Assembly (NCBI RefSeq): GCF_914767665.1
Contig: NC_059503.1
Coordinates: 36,270,001 to 36,334,000 of the forward strand
Direction of reading: 5' to 3'
DNA from: Harmonia axyridis
Lineage: Eukaryota; Arthropoda; Insecta; Coleoptera; Coccinellidae
DNA: 64,000 bases
The position numbers and the translations under genes were made by a program. Shown piece by piece: positions 23,401 to 38,400 of this stretch. Position 1 is the first letter of the stretch. Every line of letters starts with the position of its first letter. The notes beneath the pieces were generated by a model. The model saw only the letters and a list, made by a program, of their open reading frames with translations. It was not told where the DNA came from and did no database searches.

Positions 23401-26400
23401 GCACCGTGCGGCCATAGTTGAGAATGCGCGCGAGGAGCTTGGTATTCCACATATACCAATACCTCCGCACTCACCATATTTGATATGCTCCAAAGAAGAT
23501 TATATAATCATCAACCTACCCCAGAATCCTTAAATGATCTGAGAGAGCTTCTGCCCCGTTTATGGAACCAAATCCATCAAGAAATGTTCAACAACCTCGT
23601 GTGTAGTATGCAAAGAAGATATCAAGCTGTTATTGATGCCCGTGGAGGCCATACATTGTATTAATAGTCTTAAAATGCTTGAATTCTCTAAGAATAAAAT
23701 TTCGTTATTTTACTCGATTTTTCTCAACCAGCCTGTATACGCTGCAGACCTACAGGCTAAAATTAATTTTATTTCCTGCAACTTGAAATCATATTGATAT
23801 GAATTTTCATCACAAAAATCTCATTTAAACTAAATTTTTTTGCAATTTAAGTCAATATCCCTAACTCATGTGGAGCAGTTTATTTAAAGACACAATGGTA
23901 TGGACCATGTAATCGATTGTTCACGGAATGCGTTTCTGTTAAAGATGGAATATAGCGCTCCCAAATATTAAAGATTATACAGAACAAGACACTTTAATTC
24001 CTGATTAATTTTTTATGCAGAATCCTAAATAGCCCGCAGATATTGACTATCAGATCTATTTCTTGAGATATGCACATTCATCTTTTCTTTACGGACTTGA
24101 GTATATTTCACGTTATAACTATTACTCTGCAGTTGAATTAACATATGGGTTTAAGTATTTATTATAAAACTTACATACATAATCAATCATCATTTTAAAA
24201 TTATTGGATTATATATTTGGGATATATAAAATACAGAGTATTCACTAATACACAGATGATGATAATAATCGTTTATTCTCAAGACACTCTAAGTTTAACT
24301 CTATCTCAAAAGCAAGTACAGTTCACAAGGCAGAACGGAAGGACCTGACAGAAGTCAGGTTGGAAGAGACTGTCACTCTAAAGTCTTGTGCCTGACGTTC
24401 GCTCTCGACCATCGAAGGTCCATTCTTGTTTTCTCTCTCGATGGCCCTCGATGGCCTCGCCACGCGCAGACTCGTAGCGCCACCGCACGACATGCAATAA
24501 CACTATCAAGTGTAGGGTTGGTTGTCTCTCTCGTAATCTGTTCGGATGAAGTAATATTCTAACAAAAATTTCCTCTTAGATGAATTTTCAGCATTGAGTT
24601 TAGTAGGGTAATTTCGCCGAAGGCTCCAACTGTAGTCGGCCATCAGGTGGATTTCACATCGTCCTACACTAATCGTTAAATTCAGTATCGTTCATTGATG
24701 TGGTGATGTGTGGATCATTAACAAGTTGCCTTATTTGAGCGCCATCAAATATATCATATTTTATTTTTTTTTTGTGTTATAACTCTAGGTAATTTACATA
24801 GATTTCCTACAATTTCCATCTCGATTAAAAGCTTTCAAAAATTGCTTCATCAGCCCCAACTCAATATGCAAAGGCCAAAGTAATATACTAACTGACAAAG
24901 AAACTGCAACACCCAGAAGGAGCTGTTAAAATTCTATTTTTTTTTTTTTTGTAAAACATAGATAGTATAGCAAGGAGTAAATGATTGAAAATGGAGAAAA
25001 AAATCGTGAAGGTTTTTTTCATGTGAACAATTTTTGTTACTTAAATATTGTAGTTTTTTTTGCAAGTTTTTTAAATTTGATCACAAACTAGCTGTTCGAG
25101 GAGATCCAAAGTCGATGTTCGGTTGTTGTTAAAATGCCTAGAGCACGTGTACGCGTGTGATTTATGAATTTGAAATAGGTCGAATTATTGGTCTAGGCGG
25201 GGTTGTCCAGAAATCCAACTACTGTTATGAGATGTTGTCAAGCGTGGTTTGATAATGTTCAAAATCGAAGAAGAGTAGGCACCGGACGTCAAGGGGGCAC
25301 AAATGAATTTCAAGTTCAAGATCGACATCTAAGACTTATGGCCATAAGAGACCGATTTGCGACAACTCAATCTTTAGCTGATGAGTGGTTAGGAGAACAA
25401 GGCCATCCTGTAACTGTCCGAACGGTTTACCGCCGGATAAGGTCTTTTGGACTGCAGCATTATCGACCCCATCTTCTGTTACCTCTGACTGTTGAGCATC
25501 GCCAGCAACGATTACAGTGGTAGAGAGAATGTCAACATTGGAATGTAGAATGGTATCAGGTCGTCTGATGGATCTCGATTCTCTTTGGGTGCACATGATG
25601 GCCGAAAAAGGGTTAGACGACGTCGGGGAGAAAGACGTGAACTTCAGTTTGATGTTGAGCGTTATGTACACCGGACAGTAAGAGTTATGGTATGGGGTGC
25701 TATTGCACATGCAAGTAGGTCACATTTATTCTTTATTCGAGGTAACATGACAGCGCTGCGTTTCCTTCAAGAAATAGAGGAGCCATATGTTCTCCCGTAC
25801 CTTAACCGGCTCGAGAATCCAATATTTCAGCAAGATAATTCCCGACCTCATGTTGCCAGAGTAAGTTTAAACTTTTTCGAAGCGACCCATGTGAATATTT
25901 TGCTATGACCGCCCAGATCCCCCGATCTTTCGCTCATAGAGCATGTTTGGGACATCATGAGTAGAAGGCTTGTGAATTTACCCCAGCCCCCACGAACTTT
26001 GGCAACTCTAAGGTACAGGTAGGTTGGGATAGTATATCTCAAGAAGAAATCAGACCATTTTATTGCATCAATGCCGTCACCTTTAGGGGAGTGTATAGAT
26101 AATTGCGGTGGACAAACACATTATTAACAAATTTATAAAAAAAAATTGTAAACCTTTCCTTTTTTTCTCCAAATTTCAATCATTTACTCCTTGCTATACT
26201 ATTTATGTTTTACCAACTAAAAAAATAAAATTTAAACAACTCCTTCTGAGTGTTGCAGTATCTTTGTCAGTTAATATATTTTATCTCTCGTAACCAAAGC
26301 TTCGGTGATTGCGTTTGGTTTTCCTCGAGTGATGACATCTATTGAAGGCCAAACTCTGTAAATACAGTATTCGTTTTTAGCTTTGCAGCCTCAAATGCAT

Positions 26401-29400
26401 AAAAAAACCAAAGTTACTCTGTATATCCACTTGGCGTCGTATTTTTTTTTCGAAGCAAGTGCAATTGTTTCATATTGCTCCTTCTTGGTAGGAGGATGAC
26501 CAATAGGAATTGAACTATATTGGTTGCCGTTATGTACCGGGTTTTTCACCATAATTTGAACCCCCCTTTAACTTTGTTACTAAAAGAGGTACAAAAAAAT
26601 GTTTTCTACAAAAGTTTCACGAAATCGACTAGTGTTTTTGTATTGATTTCACAAAACGAAATAAATACAGAGTGAGCTACATATTGATTGGAACTTCATT
26701 TTTCAAATGGAACACCCTGTATATTTTTCTATATTTGACTAGCTCTTTTTTCCCTGATTTCGAAAATATAACATATGTTTGGTCTATCTCTCTTATTCTG
26801 AGTACCACATAGTTTCAAATTTTAAGAATCACCTGGCATGCTCAGTAATCTGTTGTCTATTGGTAGGCTGCGATAACTCAAAATGCCCTTTCTTGAGTTG
26901 ACAACGATATGACATACGTTTTTCACTATAAATTGGAATTGGATGCAACTCCATATATTCTCTCCTTGTAGCTTTCTTATTTTTATTGTTCTCCACATAA
27001 TGTGAAAATATTTCAAATTTTTCCGCTTCTGTGTAGTGCATATGCGATGAATAGTTCCATTCAATGACAAACGTATATCATATATAGTTGCCAACGAGAT
27101 AACGCAAAAAAGAGCATTTTGAGTTATCGCAGCCTACCACTTGAAAACTGATTACTGAGCATGCCAGGTGGTTCTTAAAATTTGAATCTCTGTGGTACCA
27201 TGAATATGAGAGATAGACCAAACATATGTTATGTATTCGAAATCAGGGGAAAAAGAGCTAGTCAAATATAGAAAAATATACAGAGTGTTCCATTTGAAAA
27301 AAGGAAATTGCAATCAATATTTTGCTCACTCTGTACATATTTCGTTTTGTGAAATCATTTTAAAAAACATTAGTCGATTTCGTGAAACTTTTGTAGAAAA
27401 CATTTTTTTGTACCTCTTTTAGTAACAAAGTTAAAAGGGGGGTCCATATATGGTGAAAAACCCGGTACAAGGACACACAAAACTACGTTTTGAACCATCA
27501 ATAACATCGGCATTCATAGAGTATATTCTGTCAACCCCATTTTTGCTATCACTCCTTTTAAATTGCTACATAATACCAGGTTAATTTCCTCAGCAAAAAA
27601 AGAGACAGCAGGTCGTTGTTTTTTGACGATGAATTGTAATACCTGGATAAAGTATGTTCTTTTCTTTCAATCTGTGCAAGTATTTCAGCAGACTCCTTGG
27701 AGTGGTTTAGGTTTCTTATGGAATCGTTCATTTCTTTTTGATTGTGGAGTTATTGAATCTGCTTCAAATGCGCTGCCGTCATCAGATTTGATTCTTTGAA
27801 CTTAATTTGACGATGTATCTGTATCATATTTCTGGGAGGACTGCTGAACGATAGAACGAAAAGAACTATTCCGAATATGCTACAGGTCTTCTTGCAGAAT
27901 CTATATGAGGTATATTCACTTTTTTACGATTAAAAAGTAAAACACTTGTATTTATTATTTCTATTTATGGTTTTGATGGTTTCGCGGATCTCTCCACACC
28001 ATTGGTACACCAAACTTAAGGTACTTCCCCAAGCCCATTGTCGGAAATATTCAATACATTTTTCACATAAAAAATGTTGGGGCCCAAGATTAATCCTGAT
28101 CTCCCAAATGAATGTCAAAACAGGCAAGTTAAGCTCTTTTCACAAATTCAGAATAAGTTAATAAAATGTATTCGCTACATAAGGTATTACGTAAATTTCG
28201 ATTGAGTTTGTTGGTACATATTGAGAGCATAATCTTTTTTTTTCTCCACATGATTCGACTTCTATTGATTTTTTAGAATTTTGTGTTCATTTTTGTTAAA
28301 TTTATATTCTAAGTCTTTTATAGGTTTTCTACCTCGACTCTTTTCTGTAAATAAATAAATACATGACAAAAAACATCGGGGGGAGCTTATAGATAATTCC
28401 AAGAATAAAATGTGTGATTTAACGATTGAGCATAGCTGATTGACTTAGAATTTGAAGGTTGATTCAGGTATAATTCCAGGTATATTTGGTTATTAGATTC
28501 TAATTCTGAGTATGAAATCTCTCCTTTGGCCGATTGGAACTAACATTAATTGATCTGTATCTCAAATACTAGAGCTGATAGAAAAATCTGGAGGCGTTTT
28601 TGGAATCTGCACGATATTCAGTTGTTGAATTCCCGGTTACAATTTTTTTTTCATTTTGTTGAATTTTATTAGCGATGCGAAAAATTTAAATATTTTTCAA
28701 AAATTTCTTGTTTTTGTTCTTCAAACCAAATCTGATATATGATCTTGGACATATCGAATGCTTTGTGGTATTTAACAACGTTCTAGAATTCCAATAAAAT
28801 GTTGACATTAGATTGGAATCGGTTTCTCAATAAGAGTTCTCACTGTATATCGAAAGAGTTGATAAAAGAAAATCAGTTTATTATATGATTATACTGTTTA
28901 TTTATAATTATTGAGTACATCGTGGCAATGGTCAGCACATTTTTTAGTTTAAATTGATTTTCTTTTGCGATACTGACCATTGACACGACATGAGATTATG
29001 CTTCAGTTTTAATTTCGACGGCCATGTAGAACTATAGTAGAATTGTTGAAAGACTCATTAGATATGCAGAAATTCACTTATCTAGCCTAGTTGAACTGAA
29101 AAAAAATTTAACCTGAAAAAATTAGATTAATTCAAACTTGATTAATATGTATATAATACCAACTCATAAGATAAATTCAATCAGCATTCGCAAATAACTT
29201 ACATCACTAAGTGGAGAATGTACGATCTGAAGAGTACGTGACAGTCTTCTATTACGATAAACTTTGTTTATCATCCATTTCTACAAATTCAATCATTTGT
29301 TAAACTGAACTTCATCTAGAATGGTATTAGAACGTCTGGCCTCAATAATCAATCACATGGTTTGCTATTTCCAACAACCCCTTAAATTTTACGTTTACAT

Positions 29401-32400
29401 TTTTAAGTATAATATACATATTATGTTGAATCAAAAAATCGAGAAAGTTCCGTACGCCCGACATACAAATTATTCTTTAAATAGGTACATTTAAAGTACC
29501 AAGTTTTTTTGCATGAAATTTGTTTATTTAATTCAAGATTTGATCTTGAAACATAATCTTTAAGGTAGGTGGAAATAGCAAACCATTTTGTTGTAGACAA
29601 TGTGGGAAATCTTTGGATTCAGATAAGACATAAAAAAATAAGATGACAAGTTCCCATCATTTTTTTCCTAGCGGCCCTCCCTATGCAGATACGGCCTCCT
29701 AAATGACGTCACTGGAAATCCATTTCACTGGAATAAATTTCAAACTACTCAATATAATTTTGAAGAATATTTGATATAATGAACAGTAGTAAGGACCTCT
29801 TTAAATACTGCCCTTAAATTTAAATTTGCTCTTTTAGTTTACCAGGGGCGGAATAGGATGTACATTTTAAGGCTTACATTTTCATCACCTTGTATGATAA
29901 GGAGTAGACAAAAACAAATTTAGATAGCTTGAACATTTACCTAAAAAAAGGTACTCTTGTTCATCGTCGATAAAATGAACAGTTTTCGAAAAACAAAATA
30001 ACGAAGGAATTAATTTTTTTATTTCTATTAAAAAGAACCATGAATTCTAATCCTTTCTTATTTTGTTTTTCGAAAACGGCTCATTTTATCAACAATAAAT
30101 AGGAGTACCTTTTTTTTTAGCTTAATGTTCAAGCTATCCAAATTTGTTTTTTTTTACAGGGTGTTGAAAATGTAAGCATTGAAATAGGGAGGACCTCTAG
30201 GAAAAAGAAACGATGGGAACTTGCCATCTTTTTTTTTTATGTTTTATCTGAATCCTAGAGATTTCCCACATTTTCCCGGACACCCTGTATATTTCGAAAA
30301 ATATTACTCTGAAGTTATATCAAAAGCGTCAGACGCTTTCCGTGGACCAAAACTTTAGTTAGACGCTTTGAAGCTGCAAAGAAACATGAACTTTACTAAT
30401 TTTTAAATGACTGATTTTTATTTACATTTTGTAAAATATTACTCTGAAGTTATAAAAAAGCGTCAGACGCTTTCCGTGGACCAAAAGTTTATTCAGACGT
30501 TTTGAAGCTGCAAAAAAACATGAACTTAACTCATTTTTAAATGACCGATTTTTATATATATTTCGAAAAATATTACTCTGAAGTTATATCAAAAGCGTCA
30601 GATGCTTTCCGGGGAACAAAACTTTAGTCAGGCGCTTTGAAGCTGCAAAGAAACATGAAATTTGCTCAATTTTAAATGGCTGATTTTAATATAAATTTAA
30701 AAAAATATTACTCTGAAGTTATATCAAAAGCGTCAGAAGCTTTCCATGGACCAAAAATTTAGTCAGGCGCTTTGAAACTCTACGAAAAAAACATAAACTT
30801 TACTTATTTTCAAATGACTGTTCATAATCCACGATTATGAGGAGGTTTTAGAAATAGTTCTCTCCAGACAAATATGTCATGTTGGATTTGATATGGAAGT
30901 TCTTTGTTTGTATAATAACAATAATAATAATGATTCACCTCTTTAAACCTATTCAAATATTTCATAACCGTGTAGAATGAAATAGAGCTTTATCTGTACT
31001 TTCTCTCCAAGTCTAACGTTTTCAAGTCAGAGGTAATATTATTTTCACTCACATTCTATTACAAAAGTAAATATAAAAAAAATATTGTAAGTTGTATGAA
31101 AAAAATCTAGGAAATATTCAAAAATATTTATTCTCTTGCTAGTTATCCTGCAGTATCCAAATTGCCTTTTTATTATCTCTTAAACAAATACAAATGAATG
31201 TAATTTATTTATTACGTTACCATACATCCGATCGTTATGAAGCTTTGGGAAGTTGCTCAGTCAACTCACGCAAAGATTTCTGGCAAAATGCCATATAAAT
31301 TTTTTTTTTAATATTCCCAGGTGAAAAAAGAAACCATCGCATTCGCCATTTTGTAATAACATTTTTTTAAAGTCAATTGTTCTTTTTTCTATATAAAATG
31401 AATGAGTTTCAATTAATATGACATGATGTGAATGTATTGTTTTCCTAACGAGTTTTCTCGAATTTTCTTTCTTATCTTATAGTAGCGACCGGTAAGTTAT
31501 GTTTCTTCTTTAGTTTTATGAGTCACCGAACAGTGCTTTGAGGTCCAACTATTGTTTTTATTTAGTGTTTCATCGCATATACTCGCCGATCTTTATACTG
31601 ACTTCTTTTAGGTTTGAGAGTCCCGACGACAAATTTCACCATAAATGACGTTAGAATGTGTGTAGGATCAAGAAGAATATTGGACGTTATGGACGTGAAC
31701 ACACAGAAAAACAGCGAGATGAACATGAAGGAGTGGCAGAAATACTATGAGGATAAAGAAAAGGATAAGCTTTTGAATGTGATATCTTTGGAATTTTCAC
31801 ATACCAAGTTGGAAAATTATGTACAGAGTCCTACTGTTGTAAGGTAAAATACTTCTTATTCTTTATAAATTTATTATGAACCATAAATAAGTTCGTAGGA
31901 ATATATTAAAAATTGAATAACATTCTTGAATAAATGCGCAACATAATATTTTTTGTTGTCTTCAGGCCCATTTCGATTATTTGTACTGTTGTTTTTATCA
32001 TACGTTTAATAAAATAGTTAATATCTAACTAAAAGTATGAACACTTCTAGATATCAGCGAGTTTCTTGTCTTGGCAATATTTATATAGCTCTTGATTGTT
32101 TGTTCAAGTTCATTCAGTTTCTTCAGGTATTTGATATGCAAAAGCTCCGCAATATTTTTTTATATTACGAAATATTTCCATGTGTAGGAAAATGAAATAT
32201 AAGAGTATAATACAAAAAAATACCAATTGATCGTTTGAAAAGCCTGCTAAAAGGATGTTGAGTTGATACAATTGTCAACTGTCACGTTTGTTTATACCTC
32301 AGAGTAATAAACAAAAATAGAGGGAGCATATGTCATTTTTAGTAAGCAACTGTTGTCCCCAATATGAACTATCAAATTTGACATGAAGCTCGCGGAAATG

Positions 32401-35400
32401 AAAACATAATAGTGATACGATAATTTACTCAATTCGCGAGTGAGTATTGAGCGTGCTCTATTTTGTCAGATCATCTTAAGTGCATTTAGCAATTTTTAAG
32501 ATGGATAAAAGTATCGAAAAAGAAATAACCTCTCTTAAATTTTGAATTACGGATGGACTTGAGTATGTCAAAGCTCTGAAAATCTTACATAATTGTCGAG
32601 AATACTGAATTTGAAGAAAAAGAGATGCCGAAAATTCATACCAAAAACTTCAAAAGTCCCTCTTGAAACAACCACTATATGTTCTGAACCTTGTTTATCT
32701 CTACGCCTTTTTCGTGTATGAATTCATGAGATTTTTCCATGCTTGACAGATGTCTGGCACCATAACTAAGATGTAAGATGTCTAAAAACATGGTGAATGC
32801 ACTCGTCAAATTTTGAATGCAATGACATTCGACCAAATTGAAAATATTAGTTTTAGTTCGTGGCGGCGCCGCAATGTCATACTTGTCATTTCCGTTGATT
32901 TTGATTGGATACATTAATTAAAACCCGATACTGACCAATCAAAAGCGATGTGTAATGGAGTATGATCGTGCAAAGTCGTGAAACAAAACACGAAACGTTT
33001 ACTGGAATGAATTCAAATATTTGTAATGGAGAGTTTATTGGTATTTCAATTACAAGAATTACTTCCATAGATCATAACTATAATGAAAGATATACATGTA
33101 GGTACATAATGGCACAAACCTTGAAAATAATAAATAACAAGAATCTTAATTTGTTGATAGCGCTACCTACAGTTGACATAACGAAGCTTAACTAATATTC
33201 TCAAAATTGGCAAAACAAAAGCTAATCAGTTCATACACCTGGTTTTTAGACATCTTACTAAGGTGCATCTTAACCATAACATTATACTTTTTCGACGTTT
33301 ATTTCAGCGCTAATCACAAAGCTGTAAGCTTGAAGTTATTTCTTAAGGTTATGTTTTGTTCATGAATATTTGACAGATATAATGAGAACAAAATTGCTGA
33401 AATCGGCCGTAGGATTAAAAAAATTAACTACAAACTTTGTTGAGAAGTTGTCCGTTTCCCTTATTTTCCAATGTGTATATTCACAACAAAACATAAACAT
33501 ATTCTTGAAATTAATTTCCATGTTTGCAGTTCTTCGAACAACCGTCAAAAAAGAATACTATAATAGTATCAGAAATAGACATGAAAATTGATTTCCAAAA
33601 TATAAAATTTCAGAATTCTCACAAAGACGAAGAACGAAAATTTTTACATAAAATGAACCAATAATCAGTTTACTTTCCTTCGAAATCCACACGGCAGTAA
33701 AAAATTGGACCCTTTTACGGTTTATGAGTTTATTATCCCTTTTTAAGATGAGTACTTTTATTGCACTACGAGCACGTCTATGTCCGAGGTTAATTATTTT
33801 CCTTTATCTATGCGCTTTGTCGGTCTCTTATTTGCCATCTGTGATTTTTGCATTCGTCATTGATATACACTCACCCGTTGTTTTCGGTTTTTTGTATCAT
33901 TCTCGTCACAAAATTTCAATACTGTAGTTATCAAAGAACTGAACTCGGAAATTCACATATTACACAAAAATAATTGTCCGGAATGTGTTGTACAATTTAT
34001 TGTGTTTCATTCAATTGCAATTTATTTGTGAAGACATCAGTTTGGAATTACTATATTGTAATTGCTAAATTGGATGTACAAATGAAAATGACTGATTTGT
34101 CGGTTCATTTTAAGAAAAAAAGTCCTATAATATGAGTACACTTGATATTTGAGATACACTTGATTTTTGAGATACAGGTGTTCAAGTCTTTCTCATAGAA
34201 CCTTCCCTTAGCAAGATAATTAATTTGAATTGGCCATAGATATTCCAATTTGAAGTTTTCATCATGTAAAATGCTAATTTTGAATGCAAATCTACAGGCT
34301 GATATTTTTATGGAGGGGTGTCTGCTTCTTTCTTCCAGAACTATTTTTTGGGGAACCACTGGTAGTTTAGAAAAATATAAAAAGAAACTCTGGTCCAGTA
34401 CTACACTTTTTGGTTTGTTATAGTTTTGTCATATCTGCTATAGATTTCGAGAAAAAAAATCAAACAGCTCCCTAGTAATTCTCAGGAAAATCCAAATTTT
34501 CCATTATTGCAACTAAACTTTCAAAATTAAATATAGATACGTATTGTGCGAGTACAAGACAGAATAATAACCGTACGTTACAACTAAAATAATGACATGG
34601 GTCGGGTCCCTTTTCCTCATTCTTCCCTAAGAGGGAAAACAACCACGTGACTGTTCAAAACGAAATTATAGGTTTTTCTTCTTACAACCACCGATTTTTA
34701 AGGGGTTTCCGCATAATTTCTTTATTTAATAATCTACATTGTAGAATGGCAATATTTTTAATTTGTGAATGAAAAAATGTTGGTAACTTTTAGTTTTTCG
34801 CAAAAGAATTGATGATGTGTTCAATGTACTATAGATTTTAGATATATTTTTGAAATATTCGTGAAAAAAAATCATTACAAAAGAGGTAAAACCATAATTT
34901 TGAGAAAAAATCGACCGTCGTACAGTGTTGCCCCCCATTTATATGCTTCGCAAAGAGAAAGAAGATAAAGTCAGAGTACAACTTCGTACCTTGTAACCTC
35001 TTTGTTACAACTCAAAATGCCCGAGAACAGTCATTTGTTTGAGTCGTGGTTCAAATCTCTGAATTCACCAAATGGAAGGGACAAAAGCTAGGTACCGTAT
35101 TCTAGACAAGTGATCTTTCAAAACGTATACGTACTTACAATGCTCTGAACACTGAATGAACTTAAACGTTTTCAAAGATCACTTGTCGAGAATACGGTCC
35201 CAGGTCGATCAAACACCTCTTATATTTACATAAGTATTTCACAATCCGAATCTTTAAAATATCTGGTACCAGAAAAATTGACATACAATATTTTACAAAA
35301 TGGAAATATATACATATATGAATCCGAAATTTATAAATGTACAAGAATTTTTCAAATTCACAAATTACTTCCTAAGTCCTAGCTCTAGACTGAGCCAATC

Positions 35401-38400
35401 TTCCTCCACCGAAGTTGATAAGAACTTAGGTCTGACAGTTCTTCAATAGCACGGGGAGTAAATACTGCGGCTTGTAAGCTGACAATTGACAATGATGGGC
35501 TGTCTTTTGACAAAGCACTCTCAATGTAATCATCAAACTTCAACGTTTATCAGGAACACCAATCAGGAATTCAGTAAAGAAAATATACCAAAAAAAAACC
35601 TTTTTTTCAGGGTTTTATGAATAAAATAGAGAAAAACAATTATAACAATTTCGCAGCGATAATTATCGATATACATTCAAAGAAACCAGAAAAAGAAATG
35701 ATTAGACAGTTTCACTGTATCGGGTACATATGCACGAAGACACGCATTGGCGTACGCCCAGATTTTCATCAACTGTCTTCTTCAATATATTTAATTTGAA
35801 ATGTAGCTTGCTACAACATCGTTTAAAGTTTGGTCATCGCAGGAGCGTCAGAGGGGAAATGAATGGGTTCCTAATGTTGGGCTGATACACGGAAAGCCAC
35901 ATGTTGGTAACCCCTCTTAAGATAGCGCTATACAAAAAATTGACCAATCAACGGCATCCTTTTAAAATTTTGCAATGCGGAAATTAAATGAGAAGGGGGC
36001 CAATACCATTAAAATCCAATAAGGCTGGTTCCTTCGAAAGTCGCCACTTACGGGTTTTTTCTAGAGTAAGTGAGCACAACTGTCGGAGTACGAGTTTACT
36101 CTTTGAAAGAGTCGAGTACGCATAGTTTTCTCTGAGGAAGTTTATTAACGTTCACACAGCATACTCTGTGATAAACAGAGTGCGTTTGTGTACACTTCAG
36201 AGTAACCTAATCTTGCTCGAAGTAAGTTTATGAACGCATACCTGAAAATGTTGTAAAAACGTTTTGATTGTATCTGACTTTCAATAATTGAATATTCTTT
36301 AATTGGTACACTTGTTTTCAAATTCATGGATCGGATTGATCTCCGATTTCAAAATGTGAGTAACTCTCAGGCCCAGTTTCACCAAATGCTTTAATCTTGA
36401 CTTGGCTCTTAAGTGAGGCCTTAGATCACGATTAATGTAATGTAGCGTTTCACCACACTCCAAAGCGCCATTTAATCGACCAATCGCGATTTAGCACTAA
36501 TCGGCCATTTTTGGAGGATTATAACCTTTCAAGTAGAGATTAATAATTATTTATCAATATGGAACTCTTGTCTATGTAATTATTTTCACAGAAATTTCTA
36601 ATTTTTGGGTCAATTTTATCAAAATATGACTATATGTATAGGCTCAATATTTCCCATGTAAAATACACGTAAACTTTGTTTTTGTGTTTTATGAAATTTA
36701 TTGCAAAGAATAATTTATTGATATGTTTGATTGAAATATTATTTAAGAAGCAGTTAAACTTGTTAATAAAAATAAATGAGTTAATAAAATTACTTATATA
36801 GTTTTTTTTCCAGAATGTGTGGTTTTGTGAAATGGGATAATTTCTTTTTAACTTCTGCAAGTTTCCGACATTTCGAAGCACATCACTCGACATTTTCGGC
36901 AAAAATTAACTTTGTTTTTTGTTTACAAGATGACAAATGATTTGAAATGTTATGAGTTATGAATGAATGACACTTGACACCTAGCGCCAATGGTGGTCAT
37001 CACTGCTAATACGATACAGAACACTATTTAACTTTTTGTTCACAACGTTGCCAAATGGTTTGACTATTTAATCGCGATCATCTTCGGACGGGTTGATGCA
37101 TGGTGAAACAGAAAACACTGTTAAGCCTGCTTTAGTTACAAGCGGAGTTTAATCAATCTGGGATCAAGTGCTGTTTGGTGAAACTGGGCCTTAGAGTTTC
37201 CGAGAAAAATTATGAGGGGTCTACGACCGACGAATGTGAATTTTGTTTGAGTTTGTTTTTTACACTGTAAAAACTTGAGAGTATAGAATTAAGCTGTTAA
37301 AGCAACATTTCCTAAGATTCAATCTTCATTGTTATAAATTTGATCTTCATTGACTCATTCAGGCAAGTGGACTGGGTGGACAATGTTTGGCCTCGTCATT
37401 TGAAGGAGAGCCAAGTCGAGGGCACCAACGTTCTGGAGGAGATGAAATATCCCAAAGTCCAGAAGTACTGCTTGATGTCCGTTAAAGGGTGTTACACGGA
37501 CTTTCATGTCGACTTCGGTGGTACGTCGGTTTGGTACCACATATTGAAGGGCAGCAAGGTTTTTTGGCTCATTCCTCCTACTGAACACAACTTGGCGCTC
37601 TACGAGAAGTGGGTGTTATCCGGTAAACAGTCCGATATATTTTTTGGCGATAAGGTGGATAAATGCGTGAGGATAATTCTACAGGAAGGAAATACTTTCT
37701 TCATACCGACCGGCTGGATTCACGCTGTATATACGCCAAAGGATTCCTTGGTGTTTGGAGGCAACTTCTTGCATTCTTATGGAATCGAGAAACAGCTTAA
37801 GATCGCTCAGGTTGAAGATAATACAAAGGTAAGCATGTGAATACATTCTATTTCCAGAAATATCTATAAATAACCCGATAACAAAATTTCAACACAAAGA
37901 AGAGGTAGGAATTGTATCTACCGAAGTTGACAGAATAGTTTTATGAATAAGATGCAATTGATCAAAAAATGTACTACAAATACCCAATCGTATTCGAACC
38001 ATCACACCTAGAATGAATAATTTCTTCAACCTAATTTTTGTCACTATGGTAGTCTCTATTTTGTAAAGAAAATTTCTCTTCAGTGGTATGGTTACCCCTG
38101 ACAAACTTATGTTGGGCACATTGAGATCGGCTTTTCTAGAGAAAAGATATGCTTGTGTTTTGTCTGCGTTGAACTTTTTCAAGAAATTGGATCGCCATTC
38201 TAGAATTATTATCCGCGAAACTGTACAGGGAACATAAAGTTGCTTTCAGCAAATCGTGGAAATAGTGTTGGAGCCAGAATTAAACCAGCATTTTGGGGCA
38301 GAGAGTCAGAAACGCTCCATCGACCACTTCAAGGATAGACCTGAGTTATTAGCTTGAGTTATTCAAGACTATAAGTGATGGCAGAGGCCTCAGCTTGACA

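Larger units (their letters stand above)
24620..28135 (-). pseudogene. Fossil of an unnamed repetitive protein family, split by two transposons
   Basis: On the minus strand, pieces in correct order are: 28135-27930 (NLGPQHFLCEKCIEYFRQWA, KFGVPMVWRDPRNHQ); 27850-27480 (DSARRPVAYSE, SDDGSAFEADS, SAEILAQ, RLKEKNILYPG, FFAEEINLVLCSN, VIDGSKRSF); 26530-26285 (GNQYSSIPIGHPPTKKEQYE, VITRGKPNAITEALVTRDKI); 24885-24620 (LWPLHIELGLMKQFLKAFNR, IFDGAQIRQLVNDPH). From memory this matches an unnamed, multi-copy predicted protein seen in many arthropods; its function is not known to me. Cys pairs at the N-terminus suggest a zinc-binding region. The foldback element (26534-27468) sits between SKRSF and GNQYSS, and the Tc1-like element (24887-26276) between TRDKI and PLHIEL, so both inserted into this sequence. 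Many frameshifts and stops. Confidence 0.6.

Noticed and set aside
30296..30830. CRISPR-like regular repeats
   Set aside because: Units are contiguous 135-bp tandem copies without distinct spacers, and the genome is an insect's.
37340..37362. ATG-started frame extending upstream of exon 4
   Set aside because: The acceptor TTCAG ends at 37362 and exon 3 joins there in phase; the upstream codons are intron.
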